Notes under the pieces: generated by a model
Databases searched by the model: none
Told to the model about the DNA's origin: nothing
What the model saw: only the letters and a program-made list of their open reading frames with translations
Part shown: positions 38,702-50,034 of the stretch, in pieces
Layout: each line of letters opens with the position of its first letter
Numbering within the stretch: position 1 is the first letter of the stretch
Translations under genes and position numbers: made by a program
Source of the DNA: Chloroflexota bacterium
GTDB lineage: Bacteria; Chloroflexota; Anaerolineae; JAAYZQ01
Length of the DNA stretch: 64,000 bases
Assembly (NCBI GenBank): GCA_018606645.1
Contig: JAGVRI010000011.1
Coordinates: 65,346-129,345 of the forward strand
Direction: 5' to 3'

Positions 38702-39991
38702 TCACTCCAATTCTGAAGGATGAATGATCCGGCCAGCCACCGCGCTGGCAGCGGCTACTGCCGGCCCGGCCAGGTATACCTCGCTGTCCGGATGTCCCAT
38801 GCGCCCTCGAAAGTTGCGGTTGGTCGTGCTCACCGCTCTCTCACCCGCCGCCAGCACCCCCATGTGCCCACCCAGACAGGGCCCACAGGTAGGCGTACTC
38901 ACCGCCGCTCCCGCCTCGATAAACACCTCCAGCAAACCCTCGCGCAGCGCATCCAGGTAGACCTGCGGTGAACCCGGGATGATGATACAGCGCACGTCCC
39001 GATGCACCGATCGCCCACGGAGGACCTCCGCAGCCACACGGAGGTCCTCCAGCCAACCGTTGGTACAGGAACCGATCACCACCTGGTCAACCGGTACTTC
39101 CACAACTTGAGTCACCGGTCGGGTGTTTGCCGGGAGGTGAGGAAAAGCCACCTGGGGCTCCAGATGGCTCACCTCGATCTCGATCACCTGCTGGTACGTA
39201 GCGTCGGCATCTGGCTCATACACGCGATACGGCCTTGCCGCCCGCCCGCCCAGGTAGGCCAGCGTGGTCTGATCGACCGGGAAAAGCCCAGCCTTTGCCC
39301 CGGCTTCGATGGCCATATTGGCCATGGTAAACCGACCCGCCATCGGCAACGCCGCCACCACTGGGCCGCCGAACTCGATCGCTTTGTACCGCGCTCCATC
39401 CACCCCGATCTGTCCAATCGTATGGAGGATCAGATCTTTGCCTCCAACCCAGGGCTGGAGTTGACCGTGATACACGATGCGCATCGTCTCGGGCACCCGC
39501 ATCCAGACCCGTCCGGTGGCCATCGCCACGGCAATGTCCGTGCTGCCCATGCCGGTGGCAAAGGCTCCCAGGGCGCCGTAGGTGCAGGTGTGAGAATCTG
39601 CGCCAACTACCACATCCCCAGGCACAACCAACCCCTGCTCCGGCAAGAGCACATGTTCAATACCCATCCGTCCGACATCATAGTAATGCACCAGCTTCTG
39701 GGCATGGGCAAACTGACGGATGACAAGAGACTGCTGCGCTGAAGGAATGTCTTTGTTCGGCACAAAATGGTCAGCGACGATCACTACCCGGGCCGGGTCA
39801 AACACCCTCTCCACCCCCAGCTTCTCGAACTCTCGGATTGCCAAGGGGGCCGTGATATCATTGCTGAGAACCAGATCGACCGCTACATCAACGAACTGTC
39901 CCGGATGAACCTCCTCCAGACCGGCGTGGTCAGCCAGGATCTTCTCAGTTAGCGTGTGGCCCATCCCTCTTTCTCCTGGTCTCAGGTCCAC
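38702..39991 (-). CDS. leuC: 3-isopropylmalate dehydratase large subunit
   Basis: [68 protein letters not shown]. Confidence 0.95.
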   Translation of the reverse strand: MDLRPGERGMGHTLTEKILADHAGLEEVHPGQFVDVAVDLVLSNDITAPLAIREFEKLGVERVFDPARVVIVADHFVPNKDIPSAQQSLVIRQFAHAQKLVHYYDVGRMGIEHVLLPEQGLVVPGDVVVGADSHTCTYGALGAFATGMGSTDIAVAMATGRVWMRVPETMRIVYHGQLQPWVGGKDLILHTIGQIGVDGARYKAIEFGGPVVAALPMAGRFTMANMAIEAGAKAGLFPVDQTTLAYLGGRAARPYRVYEPDADATYQQVIEIEVSHLEPQVAFPHLPANTRPVTQVVEVPVDQVVIGSCTNGWLEDLRVAAEVLRGRSVHRDVRCIIIPGSPQVYLDALREGLLEVFIEAGAAVSTPTCGPCLGGHMGVLAAGERAVSTTNRNFRGRMGHPDSEVYLAGPAVAAASAVAGRIIHPSELE

Positions 39992-41581
39992 TCAGTTCTG
40001 CCTGGCCGCTTCGCGACGGGCAGCGATAAGACGGTTCAGAGCAAACATGTACGCCTTGGCGCTGGCCACGACAATGTCCGTGTCAGAGCCACGCCCGCTG
40101 AACACGCGGCGTTCTACCCCGTTCTCTGTCACCGGTTCATCGGCCTGAATGCGGATCGTAACCCGACCTACCGCATCAATCCCCTCCGTCACCGCCTGGA
40201 TCGAAAACTCGATCAGCTCGTTGGGTTCGCCAATGACCCGGTTGATGGCTCGATAGACCGCATCGACCGGGCCGGTGCCATGATCGGCGTCACAGTAGAC
40301 TCGCCCGTCAGGCCCTCGGATGCTCACGGTGGCCGTAGGAATGCTGTGGTCACCACAGGTGACCTGGACGTGCTCCAGGTGATAGGTTTCCTCAAAGAAC
40401 ATCTGAACCTCATCGGCGACAATCGCTTCCAGGTCTCGGGTGTCCACTGTCTTTTTCTTGTCGGCTACCTCCAGGAAACGTTCGTACACCCGCTCAAACT
40501 GGGACTCATCCAACAGATATCCCAGTTCGGTCAGGCGATGTCGTAGCCCGGCGCGGCCTGAACGGGCGGAGAGCACGATCTCCGAGTCCGGCACGCCTAC
40601 ATCCCGTGGATTGATGATCTCATAGGTGGTCCGTTCCTTCAGAACCCCATCCTGATGGATGCCCGAGGAGTGGGCAAAGGCGTTGGCCCCGACGATGGCC
40701 TTGTTCGGTTGCACCGGGATACCGGTCAACTGACTCACCAGCCGGCTGACCGGATAGATGCGCCGGGTGTTGATCCGGGTTTCCAGGCCAAACAGATCGC
40801 GGCGGGTGCGCAGGGCCATGACCACCTCCTCTAGAGAGCAGTTGCCGGCCCGTTCGCCAATGCCATTGACCGTCACCTCTACCTGGCGTGCGCCGGCCCG
40901 CACCGCAGCCAGCGTATTGGCTGTCGCCATTCCCAGATCGTTGTGGCAGTGGACCGATAGCGTAGCACGGTGGATGTTCGGCACATGTTCGATGATCCCG
41001 CGAATCAGCCTCCCAAACTCATCGGGCGTACTGTAGCCGGTGGTATCTGGGATATTAACCACCGTCGCACCGGCGTCAATCACTGCCTCCACCACTCGAT
41101 ACAGGTATTCCGGTTCAGCCCGGCCTGCATCTTCGGCATAGTACTGCACATCCTCCACAAACTGCTTGGCATACCGGACTGCCTCTACCCCCCATTGCAG
41201 AGCTTCGTCCCGCGTGGTGCGCAGCTTATGTTTGATGTGAATATCAGAGACACCCAGCCCGGTATGGATGCGGGGGCGGGCCGCGCCACGCAGTGCTTCC
41301 GCCGCCACTTCGATATCCTGACGGTTGGCGCGCGTCAGACCGCAGATGACACATTCCCGGATTTCCTGGGAAATGCGCTGCACGGCCCGAAAGTCCCCCG
41401 GCGAAGAGATCGGAAACCCCGCCTCGATGACATCTACCCCCATTTCCTCCAGAGCGTGGGCGATCTCCACCTTTTCATTCACATTCAGAGCAGCTCCGGG
41501 CGATTGTTCCCCATCGCGCAGAGTCGTGTCAAAGATGATCACACGTTCGGTCCCGCGTATCGCATCCTCGGTCATAGGCAT
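39992..41581 (-). CDS. leuA: 2-isopropylmalate synthase
   Basis: [62 protein letters not shown]. Confidence 0.95.
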   Translation of the reverse strand: MPMTEDAIRGTERVIIFDTTLRDGEQSPGAALNVNEKVEIAHALEEMGVDVIEAGFPISSPGDFRAVQRISQEIRECVICGLTRANRQDIEVAAEALRGAARPRIHTGLGVSDIHIKHKLRTTRDEALQWGVEAVRYAKQFVEDVQYYAEDAGRAEPEYLYRVVEAVIDAGATVVNIPDTTGYSTPDEFGRLIRGIIEHVPNIHRATLSVHCHNDLGMATANTLAAVRAGARQVEVTVNGIGERAGNCSLEEVVMALRTRRDLFGLETRINTRRIYPVSRLVSQLTGIPVQPNKAIVGANAFAHSSGIHQDGVLKERTTYEIINPRDVGVPDSEIVLSARSGRAGLRHRLTELGYLLDESQFERVYERFLEVADKKKTVDTRDLEAIVADEVQMFFEETYHLEHVQVTCGDHSIPTATVSIRGPDGRVYCDADHGTGPVDAVYRAINRVIGEPNELIEFSIQAVTEGIDAVGRVTIRIQADEPVTENGVERRVFSGRGSDTDIVVASAKAYMFALNRLIAARREAARQN

Positions 41582-41609
41582 TCTCCTGACTCCAGTCTCT
41601 CTGAGAGCC

Positions 41610-42605
41610 TTATTTTGGATTGAGCCAGGGCATCATCGCCCGCAACTGGCGGCCGACTCGCTCGATCAGGTGCTCCCTCTCCCGCTGACGCATCGTATTG
41701 AAGAAGGGCCGGCCAGCCTGGTTCTCCAGGATCCAGGATCGGGCATAGCTGCCATCCTGCACCTCGGCCAGGATGCGGCGCATCTCTGCCCGCGTTTCTT
41801 CGGTAATGATCCGTTTCCCGGCCGTGTAATCGCCGTGCTCTGCCGTATCACTGACCGAATACCGCATGTAGCTCAGGCCACCTTGCTGGATCAGGTCCAC
41901 AATCAGTTTGAGTTCATGCAAACATTCAAAGTATGCGATCTCGGGCTGGTAACCGGCTTCCACCAACGTGTCAAATCCCGCCTTGATCAGCTCGGTGACC
42001 CCCCCGCACAACACTGCCTGTTCGCCAAATAGATCGGTCTCGGTCTCCTCGGCAAAGGTGGTCTCGATCACACCGGCCCGCGTGCAACCGATCCCCCAGG
42101 CATAGGCCAGCGCCACCGCTTTGGCCTGCCCGCTCACATCCTGGTGAACGGCCAACAACGCCGGGGTACCAAATCCCTCCTGATACAGCTCCCGCAAGCG
42201 ATGACCGGGTGACTTGGGGGCGATCATGCTGACATCCACATTCGCCGGCGGCACAATCTGATGATAGCGGATATTAAAGCCGTGAGCGAACATCAAGGTA
42301 TCGCCCGGGTTCAGATTCGGGGCGATCGCTTCCCGGTACAACGGGGGCTGAGCCGGCTCCGGCACCAGGACCATGACGATGTTTGCCCAGGCAACCGCCT
42401 CGGCCACCGGCTTAACCACCAACCCAGCCTCCTCGGCGGCAGCCCACGACCGACTCCCCTCGTACAGACCAACCACAACCTGACATCCGCTGTCTTTGAG
42501 GTTCAAGGCATGGGCATGGCCCTGACTTCCATACCCGATCACCGCGATCCTCTTGTCCGATAGAAGCTTTGGATCTGCATCCCGGTCGTAATAGATGTTA
42601 GCCAT
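41610..42605 (-). CDS. ilvC: Ketol-acid reductoisomerase
   Basis: [55 protein letters not shown]. Confidence 0.97.
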   Translation of the reverse strand: MANIYYDRDADPKLLSDKRIAVIGYGSQGHAHALNLKDSGCQVVVGLYEGSRSWAAAEEAGLVVKPVAEAVAWANIVMVLVPEPAQPPLYREAIAPNLNPGDTLMFAHGFNIRYHQIVPPANVDVSMIAPKSPGHRLRELYQEGFGTPALLAVHQDVSGQAKAVALAYAWGIGCTRAGVIETTFAEETETDLFGEQAVLCGGVTELIKAGFDTLVEAGYQPEIAYFECLHELKLIVDLIQQGGLSYMRYSVSDTAEHGDYTAGKRIITEETRAEMRRILAEVQDGSYARSWILENQAGRPFFNTMRQREREHLIERVGRQLRAMMPWLNPK

Positions 42606-42637
42606 TGGTTATTCCTCCTTTATGTTAAATATTGGAT

Positions 42638-43168
42638 TTACTTACTTTCAGATGTGGCTTGCGGGGCATCATCCGGCTCATCGCTGTGGCCGTTCCCACC
42701 TCGCACCATGGCCACCCGGCCAGTCCGGGCCAGCTCTTCGATGCCGTACGGCCGCAGCAGGCCGATCAGTGAGTTCACCTTCTCCTCTGGCCCGGTAATC
42801 TCAACGGTTAACGATGTCGCACTGACGTCAACGATCCTGGCCCGAAACACATTCGCTAGTTCCATGATCTCAGTTCGCGTGCCGGCCGTAGCTTTGACCT
42901 TGATCAAAGCCAGCTCGCGGATCACCGTCGGCTGATGGGTCACGTTGAATACCTGAGTCACGTTGATCAGCTTTTCCAGTTGGTGGATCACCTGATCCAC
43001 CACGCGCTCATCGCCCTCTACCACAACGGTCATGCGCGAAATCCCAGGGGTTTCGCTATGCCCCACGCTCAAGCTCTCAATGTTGTAGTTGCGCCGACGG
43101 AACAACCCCGACACCCGGTTAAGCACACCTGGCTTGTCCTCCATCAACGCCACCACCGTATGCTTCAT
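42638..43168 (-). CDS. ilvN: Acetolactate synthase small subunit
   Basis: [47 protein letters not shown]. Confidence 0.95.
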   Translation of the reverse strand: MKHTVVALMEDKPGVLNRVSGLFRRRNYNIESLSVGHSETPGISRMTVVVEGDERVVDQVIHQLEKLINVTQVFNVTHQPTVIRELALIKVKATAGTRTEIMELANVFRARIVDVSATSLTVEITGPEEKVNSLIGLLRPYGIEELARTGRVAMVRGGNGHSDEPDDAPQATSESK

Positions 43169-43182
43169 CTTGTCCTCCTCGC

Positions 43183-44874
43183 TTAGCCCTGCTCAGATGC
43201 TTCAGGCCGCCGGATCATGGTGTGGATCGGCGCACCCGGCGCCACCATCGGATAGACGTTCTCTTCCTGCACGATCCGAAAGTCGATCAAGAACGGACCA
43301 TCGCTGTGAACCGCTCGGGCAATGGCTGGCTCCACCTCGCTCTTTTCCCGCACGGTCAAGCCTGGAATGCCGTACGCCGCAGCCACCTGGGCAAAATCGG
43401 GCCCCAGGAGTGGCGTGCCGGAATAGCGTCCTTCGAAGAACAACTGCTGCCACTGGCGAACCATGCCCAGATAGCCGTTGTTCAAAATAGCTATTTTGAT
43501 CGGTAGCTTTTCCTGGACCACCGTCGCCAGTTCCTGGATGTTCATTTGAAATCCTCCATCGCCAGCCGTTACCCACACCTGTTCGTGGGGCAGACCAAAT
43601 TGAACGCCAATGGCCGCTGGCAGAGCAAATCCCATGGTTCCTAACCCTCCGGACGAAATCAGAGCCCGGCGCCGATGGTGAATAAAGTATTGCGCTTCCC
43701 ACATCTGGTTCTGTCCAACATCCGAAACAACGACGACATTGCCCTGCGTCGCGTACCAGAGCTGGCGGATCACATATTGAGGGACCAAGTCATCAGACTC
43801 CCGCCCAAGTATGTCTCGCTTGGCCGAGTCTTCACGCCACTCCCCAATTCGAGCCAGCCACTCATCCCGATTGCGCTCCTCCACCAGTGGGATGAGGGCC
43901 GGCAGCACATCTTTCAGATCGCCCACAAGCGCCAGGTCCACAACCACGTTCTTGTTGATCTCGGCCGAATCAATGTCCACGTGGATGATCCGTGCCTGCC
44001 GGCCAAACTGACTGACCGGTCCGGTTAGGCGATCATCAAAGCGGCATCCCAGGGAGACGATCAGATCCGCTTCGCTCATCGCCAGATTGGTGTACGCTTC
44101 GCCGTGCATGCCAGCCATGCCCAGACAAAGGGGGTGCGTTTCAGGGATAGCGCCGATCCCCAACAGAGTCGTGACCACCGGAACATTCGCCTTCTCAACC
44201 AACTGGACCAGGGCATGTTCGGCGCCAGCCAGGATCACTCCATGGCCGGCAATCAGCAAAGGTCGCCGGGCCTCATTCAGCATCCGGGCCGCTTGTTGCA
44301 CCGGCGAGGAGATATCGTTTCTCGGGACCCGGTGACCAGGAAGATGCACCTCGTCGGGATATTGATACTCGCCCTGTGCCGCCTGGACATCCTTGGCGAT
44401 GTCAATCAGAACCGGGCCAGGCCGGCCGGTGCGGGCAATGTGAAACGCCTGCTTGATCACCACCGGCAGCTCTCGGATATCGGTGACCAGATAGTTGTGC
44501 TTGGTAATGGGCAGCGTAATGCCGGTGATGTCAACTTCTTGAAAGGCATCGGTGCCGATAAACGGCGTGGCGACCTGCCCGGTGATCGCCACCACTGGCG
44601 AAGAATCCATGTAGGCGGTGGCCAGGCCGGTAACCAGATTGGTCGCCCCCGGACCCGAAGTAGCCAGGCAGACCCCAACCTTCCCGGTCGCCCGGGCGTA
44701 CCCGTCGGCCGCATGCGCGGCTGCCTGTTCATGACGCATCAACACATGGTGGATCGGGTATTCAGGCAAGGCATGGTAGAGGTGGATCACCGCCCCACCC
44801 GAAATGCCAAAGACGGTATCCACCCCCTCGCGCACCAGGCTCTCCCATACCATTTGTGCTCCGGTCAGTCTCAT
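43183..44874 (-). CDS. ilvB: Acetolactate synthase large subunit
   Basis: [63 protein letters not shown]. Confidence 0.97.
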   Translation of the reverse strand: MRLTGAQMVWESLVREGVDTVFGISGGAVIHLYHALPEYPIHHVLMRHEQAAAHAADGYARATGKVGVCLATSGPGATNLVTGLATAYMDSSPVVAITGQVATPFIGTDAFQEVDITGITLPITKHNYLVTDIRELPVVIKQAFHIARTGRPGPVLIDIAKDVQAAQGEYQYPDEVHLPGHRVPRNDISSPVQQAARMLNEARRPLLIAGHGVILAGAEHALVQLVEKANVPVVTTLLGIGAIPETHPLCLGMAGMHGEAYTNLAMSEADLIVSLGCRFDDRLTGPVSQFGRQARIIHVDIDSAEINKNVVVDLALVGDLKDVLPALIPLVEERNRDEWLARIGEWREDSAKRDILGRESDDLVPQYVIRQLWYATQGNVVVVSDVGQNQMWEAQYFIHHRRRALISSGGLGTMGFALPAAIGVQFGLPHEQVWVTAGDGGFQMNIQELATVVQEKLPIKIAILNNGYLGMVRQWQQLFFEGRYSGTPLLGPDFAQVAAAYGIPGLTVREKSEVEPAIARAVHSDGPFLIDFRIVQEENVYPMVAPGAPIHTMIRRPEASEQG

Positions 44875-44894
44875 ATCCGCTCCTCCTTCACCAT

Positions 44895-46574
44895 CTACTG
44901 ACGCCCGATGGGATCCTTAAAGACTGCCCCGGTGCTGGCGGATGTCACAGCCTCAGCGTACCGTCGCAAGTAGCCAGACTTGACCGGTGGTTCCCATGCC
45001 GGCAATTCGGCTAGACGCCGTGCGATCTCGTCATCCGGGAGTTGGATGTGGAGAGCACGATTTGGAATATCGATCTGAATCAGATCCCCATCTCGGACCA
45101 CCGCCAATGGCCCTCGCTCGGCTGCCTCGGGAGAGATGTGACCGATCGCTGCTCCTCGTGTCGCCCCGGAGAAACGCCCATCGGTCAACAGCGCTACCCG
45201 ATCGTCCAGGTCCATTCCGGAAAGAAGTGAGGTGGGGGTCAGCATCTCCCGCATGCCAGGCCCGCCCTTGGGTCCTTCATAGCGGATGACCAGCACATCA
45301 CCCGGGTTGAATTGTCGGGCCAGGATGGCGGCGGTCGCTGCCTCCTCGGACTCGAATACTCGCGCCGGGCCGATGTGCTGCTGCATTTCGGGAGCGACGA
45401 CTGCCTGTTTGACCACTGCGCCATCGGGAGCCAGATTTCCAAAAAGGATGGCCAGCCCACCTTTCGGCGCGTATGGAGCATCCAAAGGCCGGATCACGGT
45501 GTCATCGCTGACAGTGACCGTAGATAGGTTCTCTGCCAGGGTATGGCCGGTCACGGTAAGCACCGTCCCGTCCAGCAATCCCCCTTCCCACAAGCGGCGC
45601 ATGACTGCCGGCACTCCACCAGCCCGGTGGAGGTCTTCCAGATGATGCCCTCCCGCTGCCGGACTCATCCGGCACAGATGAGGCGTCGAGGCGCTATAGT
45701 CGTTGATCTCGTGCAGGGGAATGTGGATCCCGGCTTCATGGGCAATAGCCAGGAGATGGAGCACCGAATTGGTCGAGCCGCCCAGCGCCATGTCCACCGC
45801 AAAGGCGTTGCGAAATGCAGCGGGGGTCAGAATATCCAGCGGTCGGACATCGCGAGCCAGAAGGTCCATAATCTGCATACCGGCCCGTTTGGCCAAAGCC
45901 AGTCGTTCAGCGTGGACAGCCGGTAGCGTTCCCTGTCCAGGCCACCCCATCCCCAGTGCTTCGGTGAGACAGTTCATCGTGTTAGCCGTGAACATACCAG
46001 CGCAAGAGCCACAACCTGGACAGGCTGCCCGTTCCAGCCGATCGAGTTCGGCCTCAGACATCTCGCCTCGGGCAACCGCTCCCACCGCCATGAACACGTC
46101 GGCCAGGTCCACAGCTCGACCGTCCAGGTGGCCAGCCAACATCGGTCCGCCGTTGACTACGATCGTCGGCACATTCAGACGCGCCGCGGCCATCAGCATA
46201 CCAGGAATCACTTTGTCACAGTTCGGGATCAGCACCACGGCATCGAAGGCATGAGACTCGACGAGGACCTCGACCGAATCGGCGATCAATTCCCGGCTGG
46301 CCAGCGAGTACTTCATGCCAGGGTGGTTCATCGCCAGGCCATCACACACTCCGATCGTATTGCATTCAAAAGGAGTTCCCCCTGCCATCCGGACGCCGGC
46401 TTTGACCGCCTCAGCCACCTGACGTAGATGCACATGCCCGGGAATGACTTCGCTGTAGGAGTTGATGATCCCGATAAACGGTTGCTTCATTTCCTGATCG
46501 GTGCACCCCAAAGCCCGGAGTAACGACCGATGGGGCGCCCGCTCTCGACCTCGTTTCAAAGCATCACTGCGCAT
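44895..46574 (-). CDS. ilvD: Dihydroxy-acid dehydratase
   Basis: [64 protein letters not shown]. Confidence 0.97.
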   Translation of the reverse strand: MRSDALKRGRERAPHRSLLRALGCTDQEMKQPFIGIINSYSEVIPGHVHLRQVAEAVKAGVRMAGGTPFECNTIGVCDGLAMNHPGMKYSLASRELIADSVEVLVESHAFDAVVLIPNCDKVIPGMLMAAARLNVPTIVVNGGPMLAGHLDGRAVDLADVFMAVGAVARGEMSEAELDRLERAACPGCGSCAGMFTANTMNCLTEALGMGWPGQGTLPAVHAERLALAKRAGMQIMDLLARDVRPLDILTPAAFRNAFAVDMALGGSTNSVLHLLAIAHEAGIHIPLHEINDYSASTPHLCRMSPAAGGHHLEDLHRAGGVPAVMRRLWEGGLLDGTVLTVTGHTLAENLSTVTVSDDTVIRPLDAPYAPKGGLAILFGNLAPDGAVVKQAVVAPEMQQHIGPARVFESEEAATAAILARQFNPGDVLVIRYEGPKGGPGMREMLTPTSLLSGMDLDDRVALLTDGRFSGATRGAAIGHISPEAAERGPLAVVRDGDLIQIDIPNRALHIQLPDDEIARRLAELPAWEPPVKSGYLRRYAEAVTSASTGAVFKDPIGRQ

Positions 46575-46603
46575 GTTTCCTCTCCTCGCCGACCACAGGA
46601 TAT

Positions 46604-46632
46604 AAAAAAGGCCTCCCGTTTGGGAGGCCTTT
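46604..46632 (-). terminator. ilv-leu attenuator terminator
   Basis: Minus strand aaaggcctccc-aaac-gggaggccttt with T-run, about 30 nt before ilvD start. Confidence 0.95.
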
Positions 46633-46655
46633 GCTTGTTGCTAACTCGAAAGGAT

Positions 46656-46781
46656 CTACGCAGGAATCCTCCCAAACACCAAACGCTCCTCAATAATAAG
46701 GCTAAGGAGCTCAATACCAAGGACAATGACCAAGGCAATGGTGGTTGGGAGCAGTTTCGCTGCGATTTCGCCCATTATCAT
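46656..46781 (-). CDS. ilv-leu operon leader peptide MIMGEIAAKLLPTTIALVIVLGIELLSLIIEERLVFGRIPA
   Basis: 41-aa ORF absent from track (below length cutoff); 8 Ile, 8 Leu, 3 Val; between promoter and attenuator terminator. Confidence 0.85.
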   Translation of the reverse strand: MIMGEIAAKLLPTTIALVIVLGIELLSLIIEERLVFGRIPA

Positions 46782-46822
46782 CTCTGGTTACTCAGTTCGC
46801 ACCTGCCATTATGAATGCCGCT

Positions 46823-46851
46823 TTTATACCACATCCCTGCAGCTTTGTCAA
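46823..46851 (-). promoter_or_regulatory. ilv-leu operon promoter (TTGACA-N17-TATAAA)
   Basis: -35 46846-46851, -10 46823-46828 on the minus strand. Confidence 0.8.
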
Positions 46852-46907
46852 ATCTGGCAGGGCGATGTTCAGTTCTTGAATCGGAAGACACAGGATTTGA
46901 CAAAGCT
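46841..46907. repeat. 14-bp perfect inverted repeat agctttgtcaaatc / gatttgacaaagct spanning both divergent -35 boxes
   Basis: Arms 46841-46854 and 46894-46907; exact reverse complements. Confidence 0.9.
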
Positions 46908-46925
46908 CGCGTTCTATGCTAATAT
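46897..46925 (+). promoter_or_regulatory. arg operon promoter (TTGACA-N17-TAATAT)
   Basis: -35 46897-46902, -10 46920-46925. Confidence 0.85.
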
Positions 46926-46951
46926 GCGCTTGAAAGGTAAGGGAGTATTTC

Positions 46952-47029
46952 ATGGACGAAGCAACTGTTTCGTTGACTCTGTTTAAATGCCGACGACCGG
47001 GGAAGGAGCCAGGCCACCTGTCTGGATAG
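46952..47029 (+). CDS. arg operon leader peptide MDEATVSLTLFKCRRPGKEPGHLSG
   Basis: 25-aa ORF with SD AAGGGAG; tandem CGA CGA Arg codons at 46991-46996; upstream of terminator and argG. Confidence 0.7.
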   Translation: MDEATVSLTLFKCRRPGKEPGHLSG

Positions 47030-47061
47030 GCTCAACTCGGCGTCGCTGCGAGAGACACAAT

Positions 47062-47095
47062 AGAGCCAGCCCCAGATAGGGGCTGGCTCTTTTTA
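47062..47095 (+). terminator. arg attenuator terminator
   Basis: agagccagcccc-agata-ggggctggctct followed by TTTT, 70 nt before argG. Confidence 0.92.
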
Positions 47096-47163
47096 TGCGA
47101 TGGAATTCCCATCGCACTTTTGTTTTAAAGAGAAAAATATAACAGATGGCCAGGAGGTGCAGC

Positions 47164-48435
47164 ATGAAAAGAAACAATAACCCGGTGAAAAAGACGGTCC
47201 TCGCCTACTCCGGCGGACTCGATACCTCGGTCATTGTCCCCTGGCTGCGAGAAAACTATGGATGCGAAGTGATCACCTTCACCGCCAACATCGGCCAGGG
47301 TGAGCAGGAACTGATCGGCCTGGAGGAAAAAGCCCTCGCCAGCGGAGCCAGTCGGGCCTATATCATGGATTTGCGTCAGGAGTTCCTGGTTGAATACGCA
47401 TTCCCGACCATGCAAGCCGGCGCCGTCTACGAAGGGATGTATTTATTGGGCACTTCATTTGCTCGACCTCTCATCGCCAAGTATCTGGTCCAGGTGGCCG
47501 AACAGGAAGGAGCCGACGCCGTGGCCCATGGGTGTACCGGCAAAGGCAACGATCAGGTCCGTTTTGAGCTGACGGTTCAGGCGCTCAACCCCTTCCTTCG
47601 CATCATTGCACCCTGGCGCGAGTGGGACATTCGCTCTCGCGAAGATGCCCTGGCCTACGCCCGCCAGCGCAATATCCCGGTGACGGCAAGCGAGCGGTCG
47701 ATCTATAGCCGCGATCGCAACCTCTGGCATTTGAGTCATGAAGGGGGTATTCTGGAGGACCCCTGGACCGAGCCCCACGAGGAGATGTTCCAGCTCACCG
47801 CTGCGCCTGAGGCTGCCCCCGATGCGCCCCACTACCTGACCCTAGACTTTGAGAAAGGCGTGCCGGTGGCCCTGGATGGGGAACCTCTGGGGCCAGTGGA
47901 ACTCCTCACCCAACTCAACGAACTGGGCGGCATTCACGGCGTAGGCCGCGCCGATATGGTCGAAAACCGCCTGGTGGGCATCAAGTCCCGGGGAGTGTAC
48001 GAAACCCCCGGCGGAACCATCCTGTATACCGCCCATCGCGGCCTGGAAAGCATCTGCCTGGACCGGGAAACTCTCCATTACAAGGAAATCGTCGGGCTTC
48101 GCTACGCCGAGCTGGTCTACTATGGCCTGTGGTTCACCCCGTTGCGCGAGGCACTGGCTGCCTTTGTGGCCAAGACCCAGGAGCGGGTGACGGGACGTGT
48201 GCGCCTCAAGTTGTACAAGGGAAACTGCACCGTCGTTGGACGCACATCCCCATTCAGTCTCTATCGGGAGGACCTGGCTACCTTTGGTCGTGACGACATC
48301 TACAACCAGGGTGATGCCGAAGGGTTTATTCATCTCTTTGGTCTGCCCCTTAAAGTCAAGGCCCTGATCGATCGGCAAAACGGAATCCCGCTGGAACTGG
48401 CAATCCCAGATTACTCCCATTTCAAGCGCGATTGA
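47164..48435 (+). CDS. argG: Argininosuccinate synthase
   Basis: [37 protein letters not shown] 47164 with SD AGGAGG. Confidence 0.97.
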   Translation: MKRNNNPVKKTVLAYSGGLDTSVIVPWLRENYGCEVITFTANIGQGEQELIGLEEKALASGASRAYIMDLRQEFLVEYAFPTMQAGAVYEGMYLLGTSFARPLIAKYLVQVAEQEGADAVAHGCTGKGNDQVRFELTVQALNPFLRIIAPWREWDIRSREDALAYARQRNIPVTASERSIYSRDRNLWHLSHEGGILEDPWTEPHEEMFQLTAAPEAAPDAPHYLTLDFEKGVPVALDGEPLGPVELLTQLNELGGIHGVGRADMVENRLVGIKSRGVYETPGGTILYTAHRGLESICLDRETLHYKEIVGLRYAELVYYGLWFTPLREALAAFVAKTQERVTGRVRLKLYKGNCTVVGRTSPFSLYREDLATFGRDDIYNQGDAEGFIHLFGLPLKVKALIDRQNGIPLELAIPDYSHFKRD

Positions 48436-48470
48436 GGAGTCGCCTCAGACGGGATGACACGAGGTGAACC

Positions 48471-49853
48471 ATGCTGTGGGGAGGACGATTCGAATCGCTG
48501 CCGACCGAGGCCATGCGCCGCCTGAATGACTCGTTTGCGTTTGATCGCCGTCTTTACGCGACGGATATCGAGGCGAGTATCGCCTACGCCAGGGCCCTGG
48601 CTCGAATTGGGTTGATCGCTTGCGAAGAGCTGCTCCAGATCACGGCTGGCCTGGAGCAGGTACGAGCCGAGTTCGACGCCGGTACCTTTCGAGCCCAACC
48701 CGACGACGAAGATATTCACACTGCGATCGAACGACGCCTGGCTGAACTCATTGGTCCGCTGGCCGGCAAACTCCATACAGGCCGGTCCCGCAATGACCAG
48801 GTCACCACCGATCTGCGCCTCTATCTCCTGGACGAGATGGACGCGTTGAAACCAAGGTTGGCTGAGCTGCAGTTGACCCTCATCGAAAAAGCCGAAGCCA
48901 GCCTGGATATTATCATGCCGGGCTACACCCATTTGCAGCCAGCGCAACCGGTGCTGTTCAGCCATTGGTTGATGTCCTATTTCTGGAAATTCCAGCGCGA
49001 TCAGCAGCGTCTGGCCCAGATAGCATCGCGCGTCGCCGTACTGCCGCTCGGCGCCGGCGCCCTGGCCGGGCATCCCTTTGGTCTCGATCGCCGGGCTCTG
49101 GCCGTCGAACTCGGATTCTCGGCTGTAGCCGAGAACAGCATGGACGCTGTCAGCGACCGGGACTATGCCGTGGAATTTCTCGCCTGGGCAGCGCTCCTGC
49201 AGGTCCATCTGAGCAATCTGGCCGAAGACCTGATTGTATGGGCTAGTCACGAGTTCGGCTTTGTGGAGATTGCCGAAGCCTATTCCTCTGGTTCCAGTCT
49301 CATGCCCCAAAAGAAGAATCCGGACTCGCTAGAGCTGATCCGGGGCAAAACAGGCCGAGTCATCGGCCATCTGACCGGACTGCTGATCACCCTCAAGGCT
49401 TTGCCGTCCACGTACAACAAGGACCTTCAGGAAGACAAGGAGGCCACTTTTGACGTGATCGATACCTTGCACCTGGAACTTCCCGTCATCACCGGGGTGA
49501 TCCGAACGCTGAAGGTCAACGCGGCCCGCATGGCCGAGGCGCTGGACGATGCCCTGCTGGCGACCGATCTATGCGATTACCTGGTACGCAAGGGGGTGCC
49601 CTTTCGTCAGAGTCACTACTGGGTAGGTCAGGTCGTCCGACGGGCTGCACAACAAGGAGTGAGCCTGCGGGAGCTGCCCCTGGTTGAATACCAGGCCGTC
49701 CATCCGGCCTTTGCCGATGATCTGACTACAGTTCTGGACTTTCAACGCTCGGTCGCTGCCAGGGATACCGAAGGCGGCACCGCTCCGTCGGCTCTCCGTG
49801 CTCAGATCGAGAGAGCCAGGGAGCTAATGATACAAACCAATTCAAATCATTAA
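48471..49853 (+). CDS. argH: Argininosuccinate lyase
   Basis: LWGGRFES, HTGRSRNDQVTTDLRLYLLDE, GSSLMPQKKNPDSLEL. Confidence 0.97.
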   Translation: MLWGGRFESLPTEAMRRLNDSFAFDRRLYATDIEASIAYARALARIGLIACEELLQITAGLEQVRAEFDAGTFRAQPDDEDIHTAIERRLAELIGPLAGKLHTGRSRNDQVTTDLRLYLLDEMDALKPRLAELQLTLIEKAEASLDIIMPGYTHLQPAQPVLFSHWLMSYFWKFQRDQQRLAQIASRVAVLPLGAGALAGHPFGLDRRALAVELGFSAVAENSMDAVSDRDYAVEFLAWAALLQVHLSNLAEDLIVWASHEFGFVEIAEAYSSGSSLMPQKKNPDSLELIRGKTGRVIGHLTGLLITLKALPSTYNKDLQEDKEATFDVIDTLHLELPVITGVIRTLKVNAARMAEALDDALLATDLCDYLVRKGVPFRQSHYWVGQVVRRAAQQGVSLRELPLVEYQAVHPAFADDLTTVLDFQRSVAARDTEGGTAPSALRAQIERARELMIQTNSNH

Positions 49854-49862
49854 GGAGGAACG

Positions 49863-50030
49863 ATGATGGTCGAGTGTCCAGAATGTGCGGCGGTTCTTGA
49901 TCTGACGTCCGATCTCGAACTCGGCGAGATCGTGGTCTGCCCCGACTGTGGAGTAGAGCTGGAGGTCGTGGGCCTGGACCCGGTCGAATTGGCGCTGGCG
50001 CCCGAGATCGAAGAAGATTGGGGAGAGTAG
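49863..50030 (+). CDS. lysW: LysW amino-group carrier protein, [55 protein letters not shown]
   Basis: 55-aa ORF absent from track; two CxxC zinc-ribbon pairs and C-terminal EDWGE; followed by lysX-type ligase. Confidence 0.95.
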   Translation: MMVECPECAAVLDLTSDLELGEIVVCPDCGVELEVVGLDPVELALAPEIEEDWGE

Positions 50031-50034
50031 TGCC

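Noticed and set aside
38997-39750. ORF 39002..39742 (+) opposite leuC
   Set aside because: His-rich antisense shadow; leuC on the minus strand is clearly supported.
46556-46738. Track ORF of 60 aa (MPWSLSLVLSSLALLLRSV...) as the ilv leader peptide
   Set aside because: It reads through the terminator and into ilvD. The alternative 41-aa frame stops before the terminator, has more Ile/Leu/Val and fits the attenuator geometry.
46726-46986. 86-aa plus-strand ORF spanning the divergent ilv/arg promoter region
   Set aside because: Overlaps both promoters and the opposite leader; no SD or protein-like features.
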